Assembly: GCA_002390525.1 (NCBI GenBank)
Contig: DGPR01000049.1
Coordinates: 128,285-183,601 of the forward strand
DNA: 55,317 nt
Source of the DNA: Cellvibrionales bacterium UBA4435
GTDB lineage: Bacteria > Pseudomonadota > Gammaproteobacteria > Pseudomonadales > Porticoccaceae
Direction: 5' to 3'
Shown: positions 44,049 through 54,419 of the stretch, piece by piece
Layout: each line of letters starts with the position of its first letter
Position numbering within the stretch: position 1 is the first letter of the stretch
Made by a program: the position numbers and the translations under genes
Notes under the pieces: model-generated
Seen by the model: only the letters and a program-made list of their open reading frames with translations
Databases searched by the model: none
What the model was told of the DNA's origin: nothing

Positions 44049-44522
44049 CTAATGATGGTGTGTATTCTGAAGCACGCTTCTTACTTCCGCGTTAAAGGTT
44101 AGAGTTGGGCATCCCAAAAAATTAAGGATAATTTCATGTTGGGCATTGTTCTTTAATTCTTCTTTTAAACCAAACAACATTAAATGGTAACCACCAGGTT
44201 TCAAAGAAACGCTCTTTTTTGGTGGTATGTCTATTCCGTCAACAGGGCGCATAGACATCATGCCATCCTTATAGAAATGACCATGGATTTCTGTTTTTTC
44301 TGCGATAACAGAAGATGCCATGGTAAGTCGACATAGACCTAATGTTGAGTTTTTTAAAGTCATAAAAGCAGCTGTTATATCCTGTCCTGGTGGCATTTCT
44401 CTTATATATCCGTCAATAACAGTTATAGCTAAAGAATCGTCTTGTTCTGCTGTTATAACAGGGTTAGTTAGAAAAAGTGCTGCTGAGCTTAATAAATATT
44501 TTGATATTTGCTGTATGGTCAA
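44049..44522 (-). CDS. Periplasmic copper chaperone, PCu(A)C family
   Basis: A 157-residue secreted protein (signal segment ISKYLLSSAALFLTNPVITA) of the DUF461/PCu(A)C family, which delivers copper to cytochrome c oxidase. The copper site H-(M)x10-M-x21-H-x-M is visible: IHGHFYKDGMMSMRPV and GGYHLMLFG. The C-terminus ends in three histidines, which may add metal affinity. Translation starts at a TTG with AAGGA eight bases upstream. It is divergent from dsbD, another periplasmic thiol/metal-maturation gene. Confidence 0.87.
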   Translation of the reverse strand: MTIQQISKYLLSSAALFLTNPVITAEQDDSLAITVIDGYIREMPPGQDITAAFMTLKNSTLGLCRLTMASSVIAEKTEIHGHFYKDGMMSMRPVDGIDIPPKKSVSLKPGGYHLMLFGLKEELKNNAQHEIILNFLGCPTLTFNAEVRSVLQNTHHH

Positions 44523-44678
44523 TTTTAAAATCCTTATAAAAATTTTATATCCCTGTATTTAATTATAAACTATTGTTTTAAAATATTAGTGTTTTTTAAT
44601 CTAGGATTAATTTAGCACGAACAGTATTTGTATTTTAAACATGATGCTTTTAATTAATATAGGCAATTAACGACTTCA

Positions 44679-46445
44679 ATGATTAATAAAGCGCTAAAAA
44701 AATTTTCATATCTATGTAGTCTTCAAATGCTTACTTTGGCCATTGCTCTATTTTTTATATCTAACGCAAAAGCTTCGCTCGTTGAAAATAATTCGATTGA
44801 CACTGTACTCTTTGAAAAAACTGAATTCTTAAAAGTCAATGAAGCCTTTCAACTTAATCCCATAATTGAAGATGATCAACTAGTCCTTAATTGGTTTATA
44901 GCGCCTGGTTATTACCTGTACAAAAATCGGTTCAAACTTTTTGACCATAATGATGACTTAATAATGTATAAACCCAGTTATGCCGCTGGAGGACTGATCT
45001 ACGACGAGTATTATAAGAAAAATTTAGAGGTTTATTACGGATATACAAAATTTTCTGTACCCCTCAATATTTCTACTAAAAAAATTATTATTGAATCTCA
45101 AGGCTGTGCCGATGCTGGTCTATGTTACCCAGTCCAGCGTCAAACTATTTTTTTTGATTCTAGCGAATCTGTAGCATTACTAGAGGAAAAATTTGACAAG
45201 CATCAATCCATAAAAAAAGATGTAAAATTTAACAAAAAAACAAACTCGATGGAGATTAAAAATTTATCTCTGTATGTAGTGCTTTCATTTGCTTTTTTGG
45301 GTGGCTTAATTCTCAATCTTATGCCTTGTGTTTTTCCAATTCTTTCTATAAAAATACTCAATCTTGCTACTTTAGGTGCGACTCATAATAATAAGTATCT
45401 TCATGGGTTAGCATACACTCTTGGTATATTATTGAGCTTTGTTCTTATTGGATCACTTTTAATGATCTTAAGAGATACAGGAGAAAGCCTAGGTTGGGGT
45501 TTTCAGCTTCAATCGCCAATATTCGTAGGATTTATAGTATATTTGTTTGTCCTCATAGGGCTAAGTCTATCTGGTTGGTTCACGTTCGGTAATAATATTA
45601 TGGGATGGGGTCAAAAAACGACTCAAGGTAATGATTTATCATCTTCTTTCATGACCGGGTTACTTGCGACTGTTGTTGCAAGTCCTTGTACAGCACCTTT
45701 TATGGGGACAGCACTTGGTTTTGCTTTAACCCAGTCTTCGATGATTGCAATAAGTACATTTATTTTTTTAGGTCTAGGTATGGCTTTCCCTATACTAGCT
45801 ATTACCTGCTTACCTAACCTATCAAACTGGTTACCAAAGCCGGGGGTATGGATGGACCGTTTTAAACAATTTTTAGCCTTCCCACTATACTTAACCGCTG
45901 TTTGGTTGATCTGGGTTTTAGGCAGACAAACTAACAGCGATGTAGTTGCCGCAATCTTATGTGGCATTGTTTTCATATTGTTTGCCATCTGGCTTCACAA
46001 AATCTACAAGAACAAAATGACTAAGATATTAGCTGTAATGTTATTTGCCTTGGCAATATTTTTACCAATCTGGAATGAGAAAAATAGAGATACAGATGAC
46101 TTATGGGAGGCTTATTCAAAAGAAAGATTAAGTATGTTGCTGGAAAATGAAGATTCAGTTTTCATTAACTTGACTGCTGACTGGTGTATCACCTGTTTGG
46201 TAAATGAGCAAATGGTGCTTAAGACAAATGATTTTTCCGATATTCTAAATAAAAAAAATATCATTTACCTTAAAGCAGATTGGACTAAATATAATCCAGA
46301 AATTACCGAATTATTAAATGATTATAATAGAAGCGGTGTTCCACTATATCTTTTTTATCCTTCAGGAGAGGCAGAACCTATCATACTTCCACAAATATTG
46401 AAAATTAGCGACATGATAGATGTTTTTTCGAAGAATATAAGGTAG
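44679..46445 (+). CDS. dsbD: Thiol:disulfide interchange protein DsbD
   Basis: Carries electrons from cytoplasmic thioredoxin to the periplasm (588 residues). Signal peptide; N-terminal alpha domain with the cysteine pair in CADAGLCYPV; eight-helix membrane domain with PCVFPILSIK and SPCTAPFMG, each holding one of the redox cysteines; C-terminal thioredoxin-like gamma domain with LTADWCITCLVNEQ. All six cysteines are present. It reduces DsbC and cytochrome c maturation proteins. It precedes aroQ, the same order as in Pseudomonas, although 251 bases separate them. Confidence 0.95.
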   Translation: MINKALKKFSYLCSLQMLTLAIALFFISNAKASLVENNSIDTVLFEKTEFLKVNEAFQLNPIIEDDQLVLNWFIAPGYYLYKNRFKLFDHNDDLIMYKPSYAAGGLIYDEYYKKNLEVYYGYTKFSVPLNISTKKIIIESQGCADAGLCYPVQRQTIFFDSSESVALLEEKFDKHQSIKKDVKFNKKTNSMEIKNLSLYVVLSFAFLGGLILNLMPCVFPILSIKILNLATLGATHNNKYLHGLAYTLGILLSFVLIGSLLMILRDTGESLGWGFQLQSPIFVGFIVYLFVLIGLSLSGWFTFGNNIMGWGQKTTQGNDLSSSFMTGLLATVVASPCTAPFMGTALGFALTQSSMIAISTFIFLGLGMAFPILAITCLPNLSNWLPKPGVWMDRFKQFLAFPLYLTAVWLIWVLGRQTNSDVVAAILCGIVFILFAIWLHKIYKNKMTKILAVMLFALAIFLPIWNEKNRDTDDLWEAYSKERLSMLLENEDSVFINLTADWCITCLVNEQMVLKTNDFSDILNKKNIIYLKADWTKYNPEITELLNDYNRSGVPLYLFYPSGEAEPIILPQILKISDMIDVFSKNIR

Positions 46446-46634
46446 ATTTTGTATATTTTTCATTAAAAACAATTAAACTGCATCTAAATTCCTTGAATTA
46501 CACACGAAATTGCAAAAATTTGAAAAAAATAATGGAAAATATTTATCGATATACCCCGTATTTTACTTAAATTTGTTGCTATTAGTATCAAAAATTCAAA
46601 ATATTGGACAGTTTGTATATTTTAATGCAGACTC

Positions 46635-46664
46635 TTAGTAAGTTGAAAATTTCCGACTTACTGA
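46635..46664 (+). promoter_or_regulatory. Stem-loop in the aroQ leader
   Basis: TTAGTAAGTTG (46635-46645) pairs with CGACTTACTGA (46654-46664): eleven pairs, two of them G-U, around an eight-base loop. It ends 32 bases before the aroQ ATG and has no T-tract, so it is not a standard terminator of dsbD. It could be a leader structure or an operator. The rest of the 251-base gap shows nothing clear. Confidence 0.5.
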
Positions 46665-46696
46665 AATACCCATATAACAAAGTTTGCAGGTAAAAC

Positions 46697-47137
46697 ATGG
46701 CTACTATATTAGTACTTCACGGCCCTAACTTAAATTTATTAGGAAGCAGAGAGCCGGATCTATATGGCAAGAAAGATCTAGAAGAAATAAACCAAGGACT
46801 GATGAATGCTTGCATAGAAAAAAAACATCAACTTATAGCATTACAAAGTAACTCAGAGCACACGCTTATAGATAGAATTCATGTTGCAAAGAAAGAAGGC
46901 GTAGAATTTATCATTATAAATCCTGCTGCATTTACACATACCAGTATTGCTCTCCGTGATGCGTTGCTTGGAACAAGTATTCCTTTCATTGAGGTTCACT
47001 TATCGAACATACATGGTCGAGAAGAATTTAGACAATCGTCTTATTTTTCTGATATAGCAGCAGGAGTTATTTGTGGCTTTGGAAGCCTTAGCTATGAATT
47101 AGCATTAAATGCGGCCCTGGTTCAGCTAGAGTCATAA
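46697..47137 (+). CDS. aroQ: Type II 3-dehydroquinate dehydratase
   Basis: Third step of the shikimate pathway, 3-dehydroquinate to 3-dehydroshikimate (146 residues, forms a dodecamer). Motifs: [18 protein letters not shown] with the catalytic Tyr, [34 protein letters not shown] and [18 protein letters not shown], where the catalytic His lies. AGG is placed well before the ATG. It leads accB by 30 bases. Confidence 0.96.
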   Translation: MATILVLHGPNLNLLGSREPDLYGKKDLEEINQGLMNACIEKKHQLIALQSNSEHTLIDRIHVAKKEGVEFIIINPAAFTHTSIALRDALLGTSIPFIEVHLSNIHGREEFRQSSYFSDIAAGVICGFGSLSYELALNAALVQLES

Positions 47138-47167
47138 ATAATAATCTACCATTTGGAGTAAATACAG

Positions 47168-47626
47168 ATGGATATTCGAAAAATAAAAAAATTAATCGAA
47201 TTAATTGAAGATTCAGATATCAATGAGTTAGAAATTAAAGAGTCCGAAGAATCTATTCGAATCAGTCGCGGCGGTCAGGTAACTATTTCACAAGCTACCA
47301 GTCCGTTTCCTGCTACTACACAAACATTGGATACGCCGCCAGCGTTAAAAGTTAATGAGAAAGTCTCCAGTGCAACAAACACTTCAATTGAGGGGCATAT
47401 TATCAAATCGCCTATGGTCGGAACATTTTATAGGTCCTCCGCACCTGGAGAAAAAGTTTTTGTCGAGGAAGGCCAGCAAGTTAGCAATGGCGACATACTC
47501 TGTATTATAGAGGCTATGAAAATGATGAATCAGATCAAAGCTGACAAAGCCGGAGTTATTGGGGAAATTTTGGCTAAAGACGGTGAACCAGTTGAATTTG
47601 ATCAGCCAATGATTACTATCATTTAA
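47168..47626 (+). CDS. accB: Biotin carboxyl carrier protein of acetyl-CoA carboxylase
   Basis: Carries biotin between the two half-reactions of acetyl-CoA carboxylase (152 residues). The N-terminal dimerisation segment [20 protein letters not shown] is followed by a Pro/Thr/Ala-rich linker (about 50-75). The biotinyl domain has [14 protein letters not shown], the thumb region, and the biotin lysine in [14 protein letters not shown] precedes the ATG. Co-transcribed with accC, 25 bases downstream. Confidence 0.96.
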   Translation: MDIRKIKKLIELIEDSDINELEIKESEESIRISRGGQVTISQATSPFPATTQTLDTPPALKVNEKVSSATNTSIEGHIIKSPMVGTFYRSSAPGEKVFVEEGQQVSNGDILCIIEAMKMMNQIKADKAGVIGEILAKDGEPVEFDQPMITII

Positions 47627-47651
47627 ACTATAAAGAATAGGAACTATAGCT

Positions 47652-48992
47652 ATGCTGGAAAAAGTCCTTATTGCTAATCGTGGTGAAATTGCCCTAAGGA
47701 TTCTTAGATCCTGTAAAGAACTTGGCATAAAAACTGTTGCAGTTCATTCTAAAGTTGATGCAAATCTTAAGCATGTATTACTTGCAGACGAATCAATTTG
47801 TATAGGGCCCAACTCCTCTACTCAGAGTTATCTTAATGTGCCAGCAATTATTAGCGCTATGGAGATTTCTAACTCTCAGGCAGTACATCCCGGTTATGGA
47901 TTTCTCGCTGAAAATGCAGATTTTGCTGAAAAAGTTGAGAAAAGTGGTTTTATATTTATTGGTCCGTCAGCTTCTGTAATAAGAACTATGGGAGATAAAG
48001 TTGCAGCTATAGCAAGTATGATAAAGGCTGGTGTGCCGACCGTTCCAGGCTCAAATGGACCGCTTAATAGTAATAGTAATCGCAGTAAAAAGATTGGTGC
48101 TAAAGTTGGGTATCCCGTAATCATAAAAGCGGCTGCAGGTGGGGGTGGAAGAGGTATGCGGGTTGTACGCAGTGAGGGGGAACTATCTGATGCAATTCAA
48201 TTAACTAAAGCCGAAGCTAAAGCTGCTTTTGGTGACGATACGGTCTATATGGAAAAATTTCTAGAGGACCCACGTCATGTCGAAGTGCAGGTAATCGCAG
48301 ACGGACAGGGTAATGCACTTCATCTTGGTGATCGAGACTGCTCCCTACAACGTCGTCATCAAAAGGTAATAGAAGAAGCGCCTGCACCTAATATCCCCAA
48401 GGCAGCCCGTGATGCAGTTTTAAAAGCTTGTGTTGAAGCCTGTATAAAAATTGACTATCGTGGAGCAGGTACATTCGAATTTCTTTATGAAAAAGGTGAA
48501 TTCTTTTTTATTGAAATGAATACTCGAATTCAAGTCGAGCATCCTGTAACAGAAATGATCACTGGTATAGACATAGTGAAAGAGCAACTGTTGATTGCAG
48601 GTGGGGAAAAACTGAGTATGAGACAAGAAGATATAGTTATTAGGGGGCATGCATTTGAATGCCGAATAAATGCTGAAGACTCATCTACATTTATGCCTAG
48701 TCCAGGAAAAATAACCGCCTATCACGCTCCTGGGGGTAACGGAGTCAGAGTTGACTCGCATATTTACACTGGATATACAGTTCCGCCATACTACGATTCC
48801 TTGATAGGTAAAATTATAACTCGCGGTAAGGATAGAAGTGGTGCTCTTGCTAGAATGGCAAATGCACTTGATGAGCTGCATATCGAGGGTATAAAAACAA
48901 ATATTAACCTTCAAAAAGACCTTGTTTCTGATAAGGAATTCTCCAGGGGAGGCGTAAATATTCACTACCTAGAAAAGAAATTAGGTATCTAA
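47652..48992 (+). CDS. accC: Biotin carboxylase subunit of acetyl-CoA carboxylase
   Basis: ATP-dependent carboxylation of biotin (446 residues). The ATP-grasp fold is complete: [69 protein letters not shown] and [18 protein letters not shown]. The ATG is preceded by AGGAA. In Pseudomonas the next gene is prmA, which is missing here; 164 non-coding bases lead instead to dusB. Confidence 0.96.
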   Translation: MLEKVLIANRGEIALRILRSCKELGIKTVAVHSKVDANLKHVLLADESICIGPNSSTQSYLNVPAIISAMEISNSQAVHPGYGFLAENADFAEKVEKSGFIFIGPSASVIRTMGDKVAAIASMIKAGVPTVPGSNGPLNSNSNRSKKIGAKVGYPVIIKAAAGGGGRGMRVVRSEGELSDAIQLTKAEAKAAFGDDTVYMEKFLEDPRHVEVQVIADGQGNALHLGDRDCSLQRRHQKVIEEAPAPNIPKAARDAVLKACVEACIKIDYRGAGTFEFLYEKGEFFFIEMNTRIQVEHPVTEMITGIDIVKEQLLIAGGEKLSMRQEDIVIRGHAFECRINAEDSSTFMPSPGKITAYHAPGGNGVRVDSHIYTGYTVPPYYDSLIGKIITRGKDRSGALARMANALDELHIEGIKTNINLQKDLVSDKEFSRGGVNIHYLEKKLGI

Positions 48993-49156
48993 AAAATCCT
49001 ATTCGAATTCCCATGAAAATTCATAGAAATATAAAATTTGAACATTCGATGTCTTGGCTTAAGTCAATTTATAGAATAAGCTTTGAATTGAAATTAATTT
49101 TGTGTTCTAAAAATAAATATTAAATTGATAATGCGTATTGATATAGGCTTCAAAGT

Positions 49157-50146
49157 TTGATAAAAATTGGGCGACATATAATCCAAGGTAAGGTCTTACT
49201 TGCTCCAATGGCAGGTATAACAGATTTACCATTTCGAACCTTATGCAAAAAAATGGGTGCGAGTCTCACTACCTCAGAGATGTTGACTTCAGATATCTCA
49301 CTTTGGGATAGCGTAAAAAGTAAACACCGATTAGCTACAAACAAAGAGGTCTCACCAAGGTCTATTCAGCTTGCTGGAAGTGTTCCAGAAATAATGGCTG
49401 AAGCAGCTCGACAAAATGTTATGCTAGGTGCCGAAATTATTGATATAAATATGGGCTGTCCGGCAAAAAAAGTTCTTAAAAGGGCTGCCGGATCAGCTCT
49501 TCTTCAAGACGAAAAACTTGTTGAACGAATATTAAAATCTATAACCTCAGCTGTAGATATTCCAGTTACTTTAAAAATTCGCACCGGGTGGAGTACAGAA
49601 AACCGTAATGCTATAAGTATTGCACGAATTGCCGAAGATGCTGGTATAAAAGCTTTAGCTATCCATGGTCGTACACGTGAATGCAGATTTTTAGGTAATG
49701 CCGAATATGACACTATTGCATCTGTAGTAGAAAGCTGCTCAATCCCTGTTTTTGCAAATGGTGATATATCATCTCCCCAAGATGCTAAACATGTATTAAA
49801 CTATACGGGTGCAGCAGCAGTTATGATTGGAAGAGCTGCTCAAGGAAATCCATGGATATTTGAACAAATAAATCATTATCTTGAAAAAGGATTTGCCTCA
49901 AAGAGCCCTTCGAAAATTCAAATAGCGAACACAGTTACTGATCATATCAAAGCTATCCATAAGCATTATGGTGAGCAGTTAGGAACAAGGATTGCCAGGA
50001 AACATGCTGGTTGGTACATTAATGTCTTGGCAGACTGTAAAGAATTTCGAAGTCATTTCTTTAAATTAGAAAAGCCTGAGCAACAATTACAAAGTTTGCA
50101 CGATTTTTTTGGGTCAACAAATAATATCTGGAACAGAGCAGCATGA
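49157..50146 (+). CDS. dusB: tRNA-dihydrouridine synthase B
   Basis: FMN-dependent enzyme reducing uridine to dihydrouridine in tRNA (329 residues). Motifs: LLAPMAGITDLPFRTLCKK, DINMGCPAKKVLKRAAGSALL with the catalytic cysteine, TLKIRTGW, IHGRTRECRF and IGRAAQGNPWIF. Translation seems to begin at a TTG; the ORF has no ATG before the conserved TIM-barrel start. The stop overlaps the fis ATG by four bases, the well-known dusB-fis arrangement. Confidence 0.94.
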   Translation: MIKIGRHIIQGKVLLAPMAGITDLPFRTLCKKMGASLTTSEMLTSDISLWDSVKSKHRLATNKEVSPRSIQLAGSVPEIMAEAARQNVMLGAEIIDINMGCPAKKVLKRAAGSALLQDEKLVERILKSITSAVDIPVTLKIRTGWSTENRNAISIARIAEDAGIKALAIHGRTRECRFLGNAEYDTIASVVESCSIPVFANGDISSPQDAKHVLNYTGAAAVMIGRAAQGNPWIFEQINHYLEKGFASKSPSKIQIANTVTDHIKAIHKHYGEQLGTRIARKHAGWYINVLADCKEFRSHFFKLEKPEQQLQSLHDFFGSTNNIWNRAA

Positions 50147-50436
50147 CCGATAGTGATATACTTAAGTCAAAATTAGAAAACGATTCGGCAATACCGCATA
50201 TTAATAAATATGGATCTATTCGTAGTTGTTTAGTACATGCTCTGAATGAATATTTTCATGATCTTGGCGATCAATCCACACACAATCTCTATAGTCTTGT
50301 TTTTAAGGAGGTAGAAGCGTCGCTTCTGAAAACAACACTTGCATTTACTAATCAAAACCAAAGTAAGGCAGCTGAAATGTTAGGGATAAATCGCGGAACG
50401 TTACGAAAAAAACTCAAGGAGTACGGGCTTATCTAG
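50143..50436 (+). CDS. fis: DNA-binding protein Fis
   Basis: A 97-residue nucleoid protein with the classic C-terminal helix-turn-helix FTNQNQSKAAEMLGINRGTL followed by RKKLKEYGL. The N-terminal half, needed for recombinase stimulation in enterobacteria, is more variable (RSCLVHALNEYFHDLGD). It overlaps dusB by four bases and precedes purH, as in pseudomonads. Confidence 0.95.
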   Translation: MTDSDILKSKLENDSAIPHINKYGSIRSCLVHALNEYFHDLGDQSTHNLYSLVFKEVEASLLKTTLAFTNQNQSKAAEMLGINRGTLRKKLKEYGLI

Positions 50437-50475
50437 CCATTACACAAATTAGCATAAACCATTAATGGATGTACT

Positions 50476-52050
50476 ATGACCGATCTTCGTAAAATTTCAC
50501 GTGTTTTAATAAGTGTATCTGATAAAACTGGAGTAGTTAATTTTGCACAATCACTTGATGCTAAGGGGATTGAGATTTTATCTACGGGGGGTACCTACCG
50601 ATTAATAAAAGACAATGGTATTAATGTCCGTGAAGTCTCAGATTATACCGGGTTCCCAGAAATGATGGATGGTCGAGTAAAAACTCTTCATCCAAAAATA
50701 CATGGCGGAATACTTGGTCGTCGAGGCACCGATGATAAGGTAATGAATGACCACAATATATTGAATATAGATATGGTTGTCGTGAATCTTTATCCTTTCG
50801 AAACTACTGTTGCGGATCCAAATTGCGATCTGAGTAATGCTATTGAAAATATAGATATCGGTGGCCCTACTATGGTTAGGTCAGCAGCTAAAAACTATAA
50901 TGATGTCACTGTAATCGTCAACAATAGTGATTATGGTGTAGTGCTTGAGGAACTAAATAAGAAAGATGGTTGCACCACCTATGAAACTCGCTATAGCATG
51001 ATGCTTAAAGCGTTTGAACACACTGCCGCTTATGATGGTATGATAGCTAACTATTTTGGTTCTCGGAACAGTGACAATAAAAAATCTTTGTTTCCAAATA
51101 CCTACAACATCCAGTTGATCAAAGCTCAAGAGATGCGTTACGGTGAAAATCCTCATCAAAATGCAGCATTTTATAAAGAAAAAAATACCAATCAATCCAG
51201 CGTTGCTAGTGCAATCCAACTTCAAGGCAAAGAACTTTCATATAATAATATAGCAGATACCGATGCTGCTCTGGAATGTGTTAAACAATTCAATAAACCA
51301 GCCTGTGTAATTGTCAAACATGCTAATCCATGTGGTGCAGCCATCGCAAACGATGCGAATGCTGCCTATGATTTAGCATTCAGCACCGATCCTGAGTCCG
51401 CCTTCGGAGGTATTATAGCGCTTAATCGCGAACTAGATGAAAAGACTGCAATGAATATATGTGCACGTCAATTTGTCGAAGTTATTATTGCTCCAAATGT
51501 TACTGATAAGGCAAAGCATATTATTGCTAGTAAAAAAAATGTTCGACTTTTGGTGTGTGGGGAAATAGATCGAGGACAATCTCAAGGGTTTGATTTCAAA
51601 AGAGTCAATAGTGGTCTTTTGATTCAAAATAAAGACAACATGATGGTCACTCGTGACGATTTAAAAATAGTGACAAAAAAAATTCCTACTGATGAAGAAT
51701 TCGAAGAGATGATCTTTGCTTGGAAGATTGCCAAAATGGTAAAGTCCAATGCAATAGTCTATACAAAAAATAATAGAACTATTGGTATAGGGGCTGGGCA
51801 AATGAGTCGAATAAATTCAGCTAGAATAGCTGGAATAAAAGCTGATCATGCAGGTCTAAAAGTTAAAGGCTCTATTATGGCTTCAGATGCTTTCTTCCCT
51901 TTTAGAGACGGCATCGATAATGCTGGAAAAATAGGCATAAGCTGTGTAATTCAACCGGGTGGATCTGTTCGTGATGAGGAGGTAATTGCTGCTGCTAATG
52001 AGCATAATATAGCAATGGTCTTTACTGGAATCAGGCATTTTAGGCACTAA
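50476..52050 (+). CDS. purH: Bifunctional AICAR formyltransferase / IMP cyclohydrolase
   Basis: Last two steps of IMP synthesis (524 residues). The N-terminal IMP cyclohydrolase (MGS-like fold) shows [30 protein letters not shown] and [18 protein letters not shown]. The C-terminal formyltransferase shows [18 protein letters not shown] sequence (here [14 protein letters not shown]), [26 protein letters not shown] and GIGAGQMSR. The start is 39 bases after fis. purD follows by 26 bases. Confidence 0.97.
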   Translation: MTDLRKISRVLISVSDKTGVVNFAQSLDAKGIEILSTGGTYRLIKDNGINVREVSDYTGFPEMMDGRVKTLHPKIHGGILGRRGTDDKVMNDHNILNIDMVVVNLYPFETTVADPNCDLSNAIENIDIGGPTMVRSAAKNYNDVTVIVNNSDYGVVLEELNKKDGCTTYETRYSMMLKAFEHTAAYDGMIANYFGSRNSDNKKSLFPNTYNIQLIKAQEMRYGENPHQNAAFYKEKNTNQSSVASAIQLQGKELSYNNIADTDAALECVKQFNKPACVIVKHANPCGAAIANDANAAYDLAFSTDPESAFGGIIALNRELDEKTAMNICARQFVEVIIAPNVTDKAKHIIASKKNVRLLVCGEIDRGQSQGFDFKRVNSGLLIQNKDNMMVTRDDLKIVTKKIPTDEEFEEMIFAWKIAKMVKSNAIVYTKNNRTIGIGAGQMSRINSARIAGIKADHAGLKVKGSIMASDAFFPFRDGIDNAGKIGISCVIQPGGSVRDEEVIAAANEHNIAMVFTGIRHFRH

Positions 52051-52076
52051 AATCTACCTCTGGGGGATCTATATCC

Positions 52077-53357
52077 ATGGACATCTTACTAATTGGTTCT
52101 GGTGGGCGAGAACATGCTATGGCATGGAAGATCGCACAAAATTCAACGGTAGATAAAGTTTTTGTAGCTCCTGGTAATGCTGGTATAGAATTAGAAGAAA
52201 AATTAGAGAATTTAGCTATAGACCCAAATAATTTTGTAGCACTCGCAAACTTTGCTGAGAGCAATAAAATCTCATTGACCATAGTCGGACCAGAACAACC
52301 ACTTGTCAAAGGTATTGTCGATTTTTTTACAGAACGTAATTTAAGAATTTTTGGGCCATCAAAAAAAGCTGCGCAACTTGAAGGTTCCAAATCTTTCACA
52401 AAAGATTTTCTTTCTAGGCACAATATTCCCTCTGCTGAGTATAGGAAATTTACATCGTTAGAGCTGGCTATTGCCTATCTAAATACAAAGGACGCCCCAA
52501 TAGTAGTTAAAGCTGACGGATTAGCAGCGGGTAAAGGTGTGGTTGTTGCACAAACAATCAGTGAGGCAAAACAGGCTGCTACAGAAATGTTAAGAGAGAA
52601 CGCTTTCGGAGAAGCTGGTCATCAAATAGTCATAGAGGAGTTTCTAAATGGAGAAGAAGCTAGCTTTATAGTGGTTGTTGATGGGGAAAATATACTCCCT
52701 ATGGCAACCACTCAAGATCACAAGGCACGTGATAATGGTGATAAAGGTCCAAATACAGGTGGCATGGGGGCATATTCTCCAGCGCCAGTCGTTACAAACG
52801 AAGTATATGATCGTATTATGAGTGAAGTGATTGAGCCAACCGTCATAGGTATGGCTCAAGAAGGTAACACCTATACAGGTTTCCTTTATGCTGGTTTGAT
52901 GATCATGTCTGACGGATCACCGAAGGTTATTGAGTACAACTGTCGTTTTGGTGATCCAGAAACACAACCGATAATGATGCGCCTTGAGTCCGATCTTCTA
53001 GATTTATGTAATGCAGTATTGGATAAAAAATTAAGCAGCCATATCATAAAATGGGATACTAGAGCAGCATTGGGAATTGTTATTGCTGCTGGAGGCTACC
53101 CTAACAAATATAAAACTGGTGATGTTATAACTGGTTTGCCACTACATTCCTCTAATAATAAGGTTTTTCATGCAGGGACATCTACTGTCGATGGGGATGT
53201 TGTGACTAATGGGGGCAGAGTACTTTGTGCTGTCGGACTAGGAGCTAATATATCTTGTGCAAGAGAGGAGGCATATAAGATTGCTAGAGAGATTCATTGG
53301 GAAGGGTCCTTCTTTCGTGATGACATCGGATATCGTGCAATAGAAAGAGAGCGGTGA
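52077..53357 (+). CDS. purD: Phosphoribosylamine-glycine ligase
   Basis: Second step of purine synthesis (426 residues). ATP-grasp enzyme with MDILLIGSGGREHAMAWKI, FGPSKKAAQLEGSKSFTKDF, VVKADGLAAGKGVVVA, GPNTGGMGAYSPAPV and EYNCRFGDPETQPIM. GGGGG precedes the ATG. It shares the dusB-fis-purH-purD run. Confidence 0.97.
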   Translation: MDILLIGSGGREHAMAWKIAQNSTVDKVFVAPGNAGIELEEKLENLAIDPNNFVALANFAESNKISLTIVGPEQPLVKGIVDFFTERNLRIFGPSKKAAQLEGSKSFTKDFLSRHNIPSAEYRKFTSLELAIAYLNTKDAPIVVKADGLAAGKGVVVAQTISEAKQAATEMLRENAFGEAGHQIVIEEFLNGEEASFIVVVDGENILPMATTQDHKARDNGDKGPNTGGMGAYSPAPVVTNEVYDRIMSEVIEPTVIGMAQEGNTYTGFLYAGLMIMSDGSPKVIEYNCRFGDPETQPIMMRLESDLLDLCNAVLDKKLSSHIIKWDTRAALGIVIAAGGYPNKYKTGDVITGLPLHSSNNKVFHAGTSTVDGDVVTNGGRVLCAVGLGANISCAREEAYKIAREIHWEGSFFRDDIGYRAIERER

Positions 53358-53372
53358 GCTCATATATTAAAG

Positions 53373-54350
53373 CTATTTTCCAGTTGAAATTTTTTTATTT
53401 TTCTCATTCTGCTTAGATATCCATATATCTATTCCTTGAGCATTTAGTTTAAAGTCTAGCTCTAATAGATTTTCCACCTTCTTGATGTCACAACATGGTA
53501 ATTTCGATACTATATTGCTAATAGTCATCACTTTTATTGCATTGAAAATCTTTTTTTCTCTATTCGATGAAAATCTAAGCTCGATGGCAATTTTTCTATA
53601 AGACTCTATTTGTTCACGCAAAATTTTAGCTTGTTTAGCGGGCTCTTTTATAACACTAAAATGAGTCAAAAAAATCTGTTTTGGCTTATATTTCATGATC
53701 AAGTCTATAGATCCCAAGAGCTTGTCTGGATCAAATTGAACTGGGGATGTTGTAGGAAAAATGAATCTATTTTGCTTACCTCCTAATTTTTCGTATGAGA
53801 TACCAAATGTATCTCCAGAAAACCAGCCCTGACTAACCTGATCCCAAATACAAAAATGGTGTTCCGCATGTCCCGGTGTGTGACGAAACTCTAAAATTCT
53901 TTTTTTTAAATAAATCTTATCTCTATCTTGCATCGTAAGCATTCGATACTCCGGAACTGGAACGACTTCACCATATAATTCCCTAAATTTTTTCTCTCCA
54001 TATACAGCTTTCGACCCAGCAACCAGCTTATCTGGATTAATCATGTGTTTGGCCCCTCTGGGGTGAATAACAAGCTGTGCATTAGTATATTTCTGCATTA
54101 AAACACCAGCCCCGCCAGCATGATCAAGGTGCACATGAGTTGGAATTATATATCGGACCATTTCTTTATTTAGACTAAGGTGATGAAGAGCTTCTTCGAT
54201 ACCCTCTACTGTAAAAACTGTGCCAGTTTCTATAATAGCTATTTCATTATCTTCTACTATTAAATAACAGCAGGCGTTACCCGGACAAATATACCTTGCA
54301 TCAATACAATAAATTCCATCATTTAGATTTGTATACTTATCATTTATCAT
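53373..54350 (-). CDS. Metallo-beta-lactamase-fold hydrolase
   Basis: A 325-residue cytoplasmic hydrolase of the metallo-beta-lactamase superfamily. The dinuclear zinc site is complete: PTHVHLDHAGG, HTPGHAEHH, FSGDTFG and FLTHF. A C-terminal helical extension (about 245-325, KILREQIESYRKIAIELR, lysine-rich tail) goes beyond the core fold. Relatives are annotated only as MBL hydrolases; glyoxalase-type or phosphodiester activity is possible. Divergent from coq7 and convergent with purD. Confidence 0.84.
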   Translation of the reverse strand: MINDKYTNLNDGIYCIDARYICPGNACCYLIVEDNEIAIIETGTVFTVEGIEEALHHLSLNKEMVRYIIPTHVHLDHAGGAGVLMQKYTNAQLVIHPRGAKHMINPDKLVAGSKAVYGEKKFRELYGEVVPVPEYRMLTMQDRDKIYLKKRILEFRHTPGHAEHHFCIWDQVSQGWFSGDTFGISYEKLGGKQNRFIFPTTSPVQFDPDKLLGSIDLIMKYKPKQIFLTHFSVIKEPAKQAKILREQIESYRKIAIELRFSSNREKKIFNAIKVMTISNIVSKLPCCDIKKVENLLELDFKLNAQGIDIWISKQNEKNKKISTGK

Positions 54351-54419
54351 TGAAACATCTAACTACATTAGTTTTAATTTTGATATAATTTTTTTAATAA
54401 TAACAAATTGGCAGTATTT

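Noticed and set aside
45623..45988. 121-codon open frame on the minus strand inside dsbD
   Set aside because: It lies antisense to the conserved membrane domain of DsbD, has no ribosome site and no family resemblance.
47384..47728. 114-codon minus-strand frame across the accB-accC junction
   Set aside because: Covers the biotin-domain motif on the other strand and has no independent support.
52040..52423. 127-codon minus-strand frame over the purH end and purD start
   Set aside because: It is a shadow of the strongly conserved purD coding sequence.
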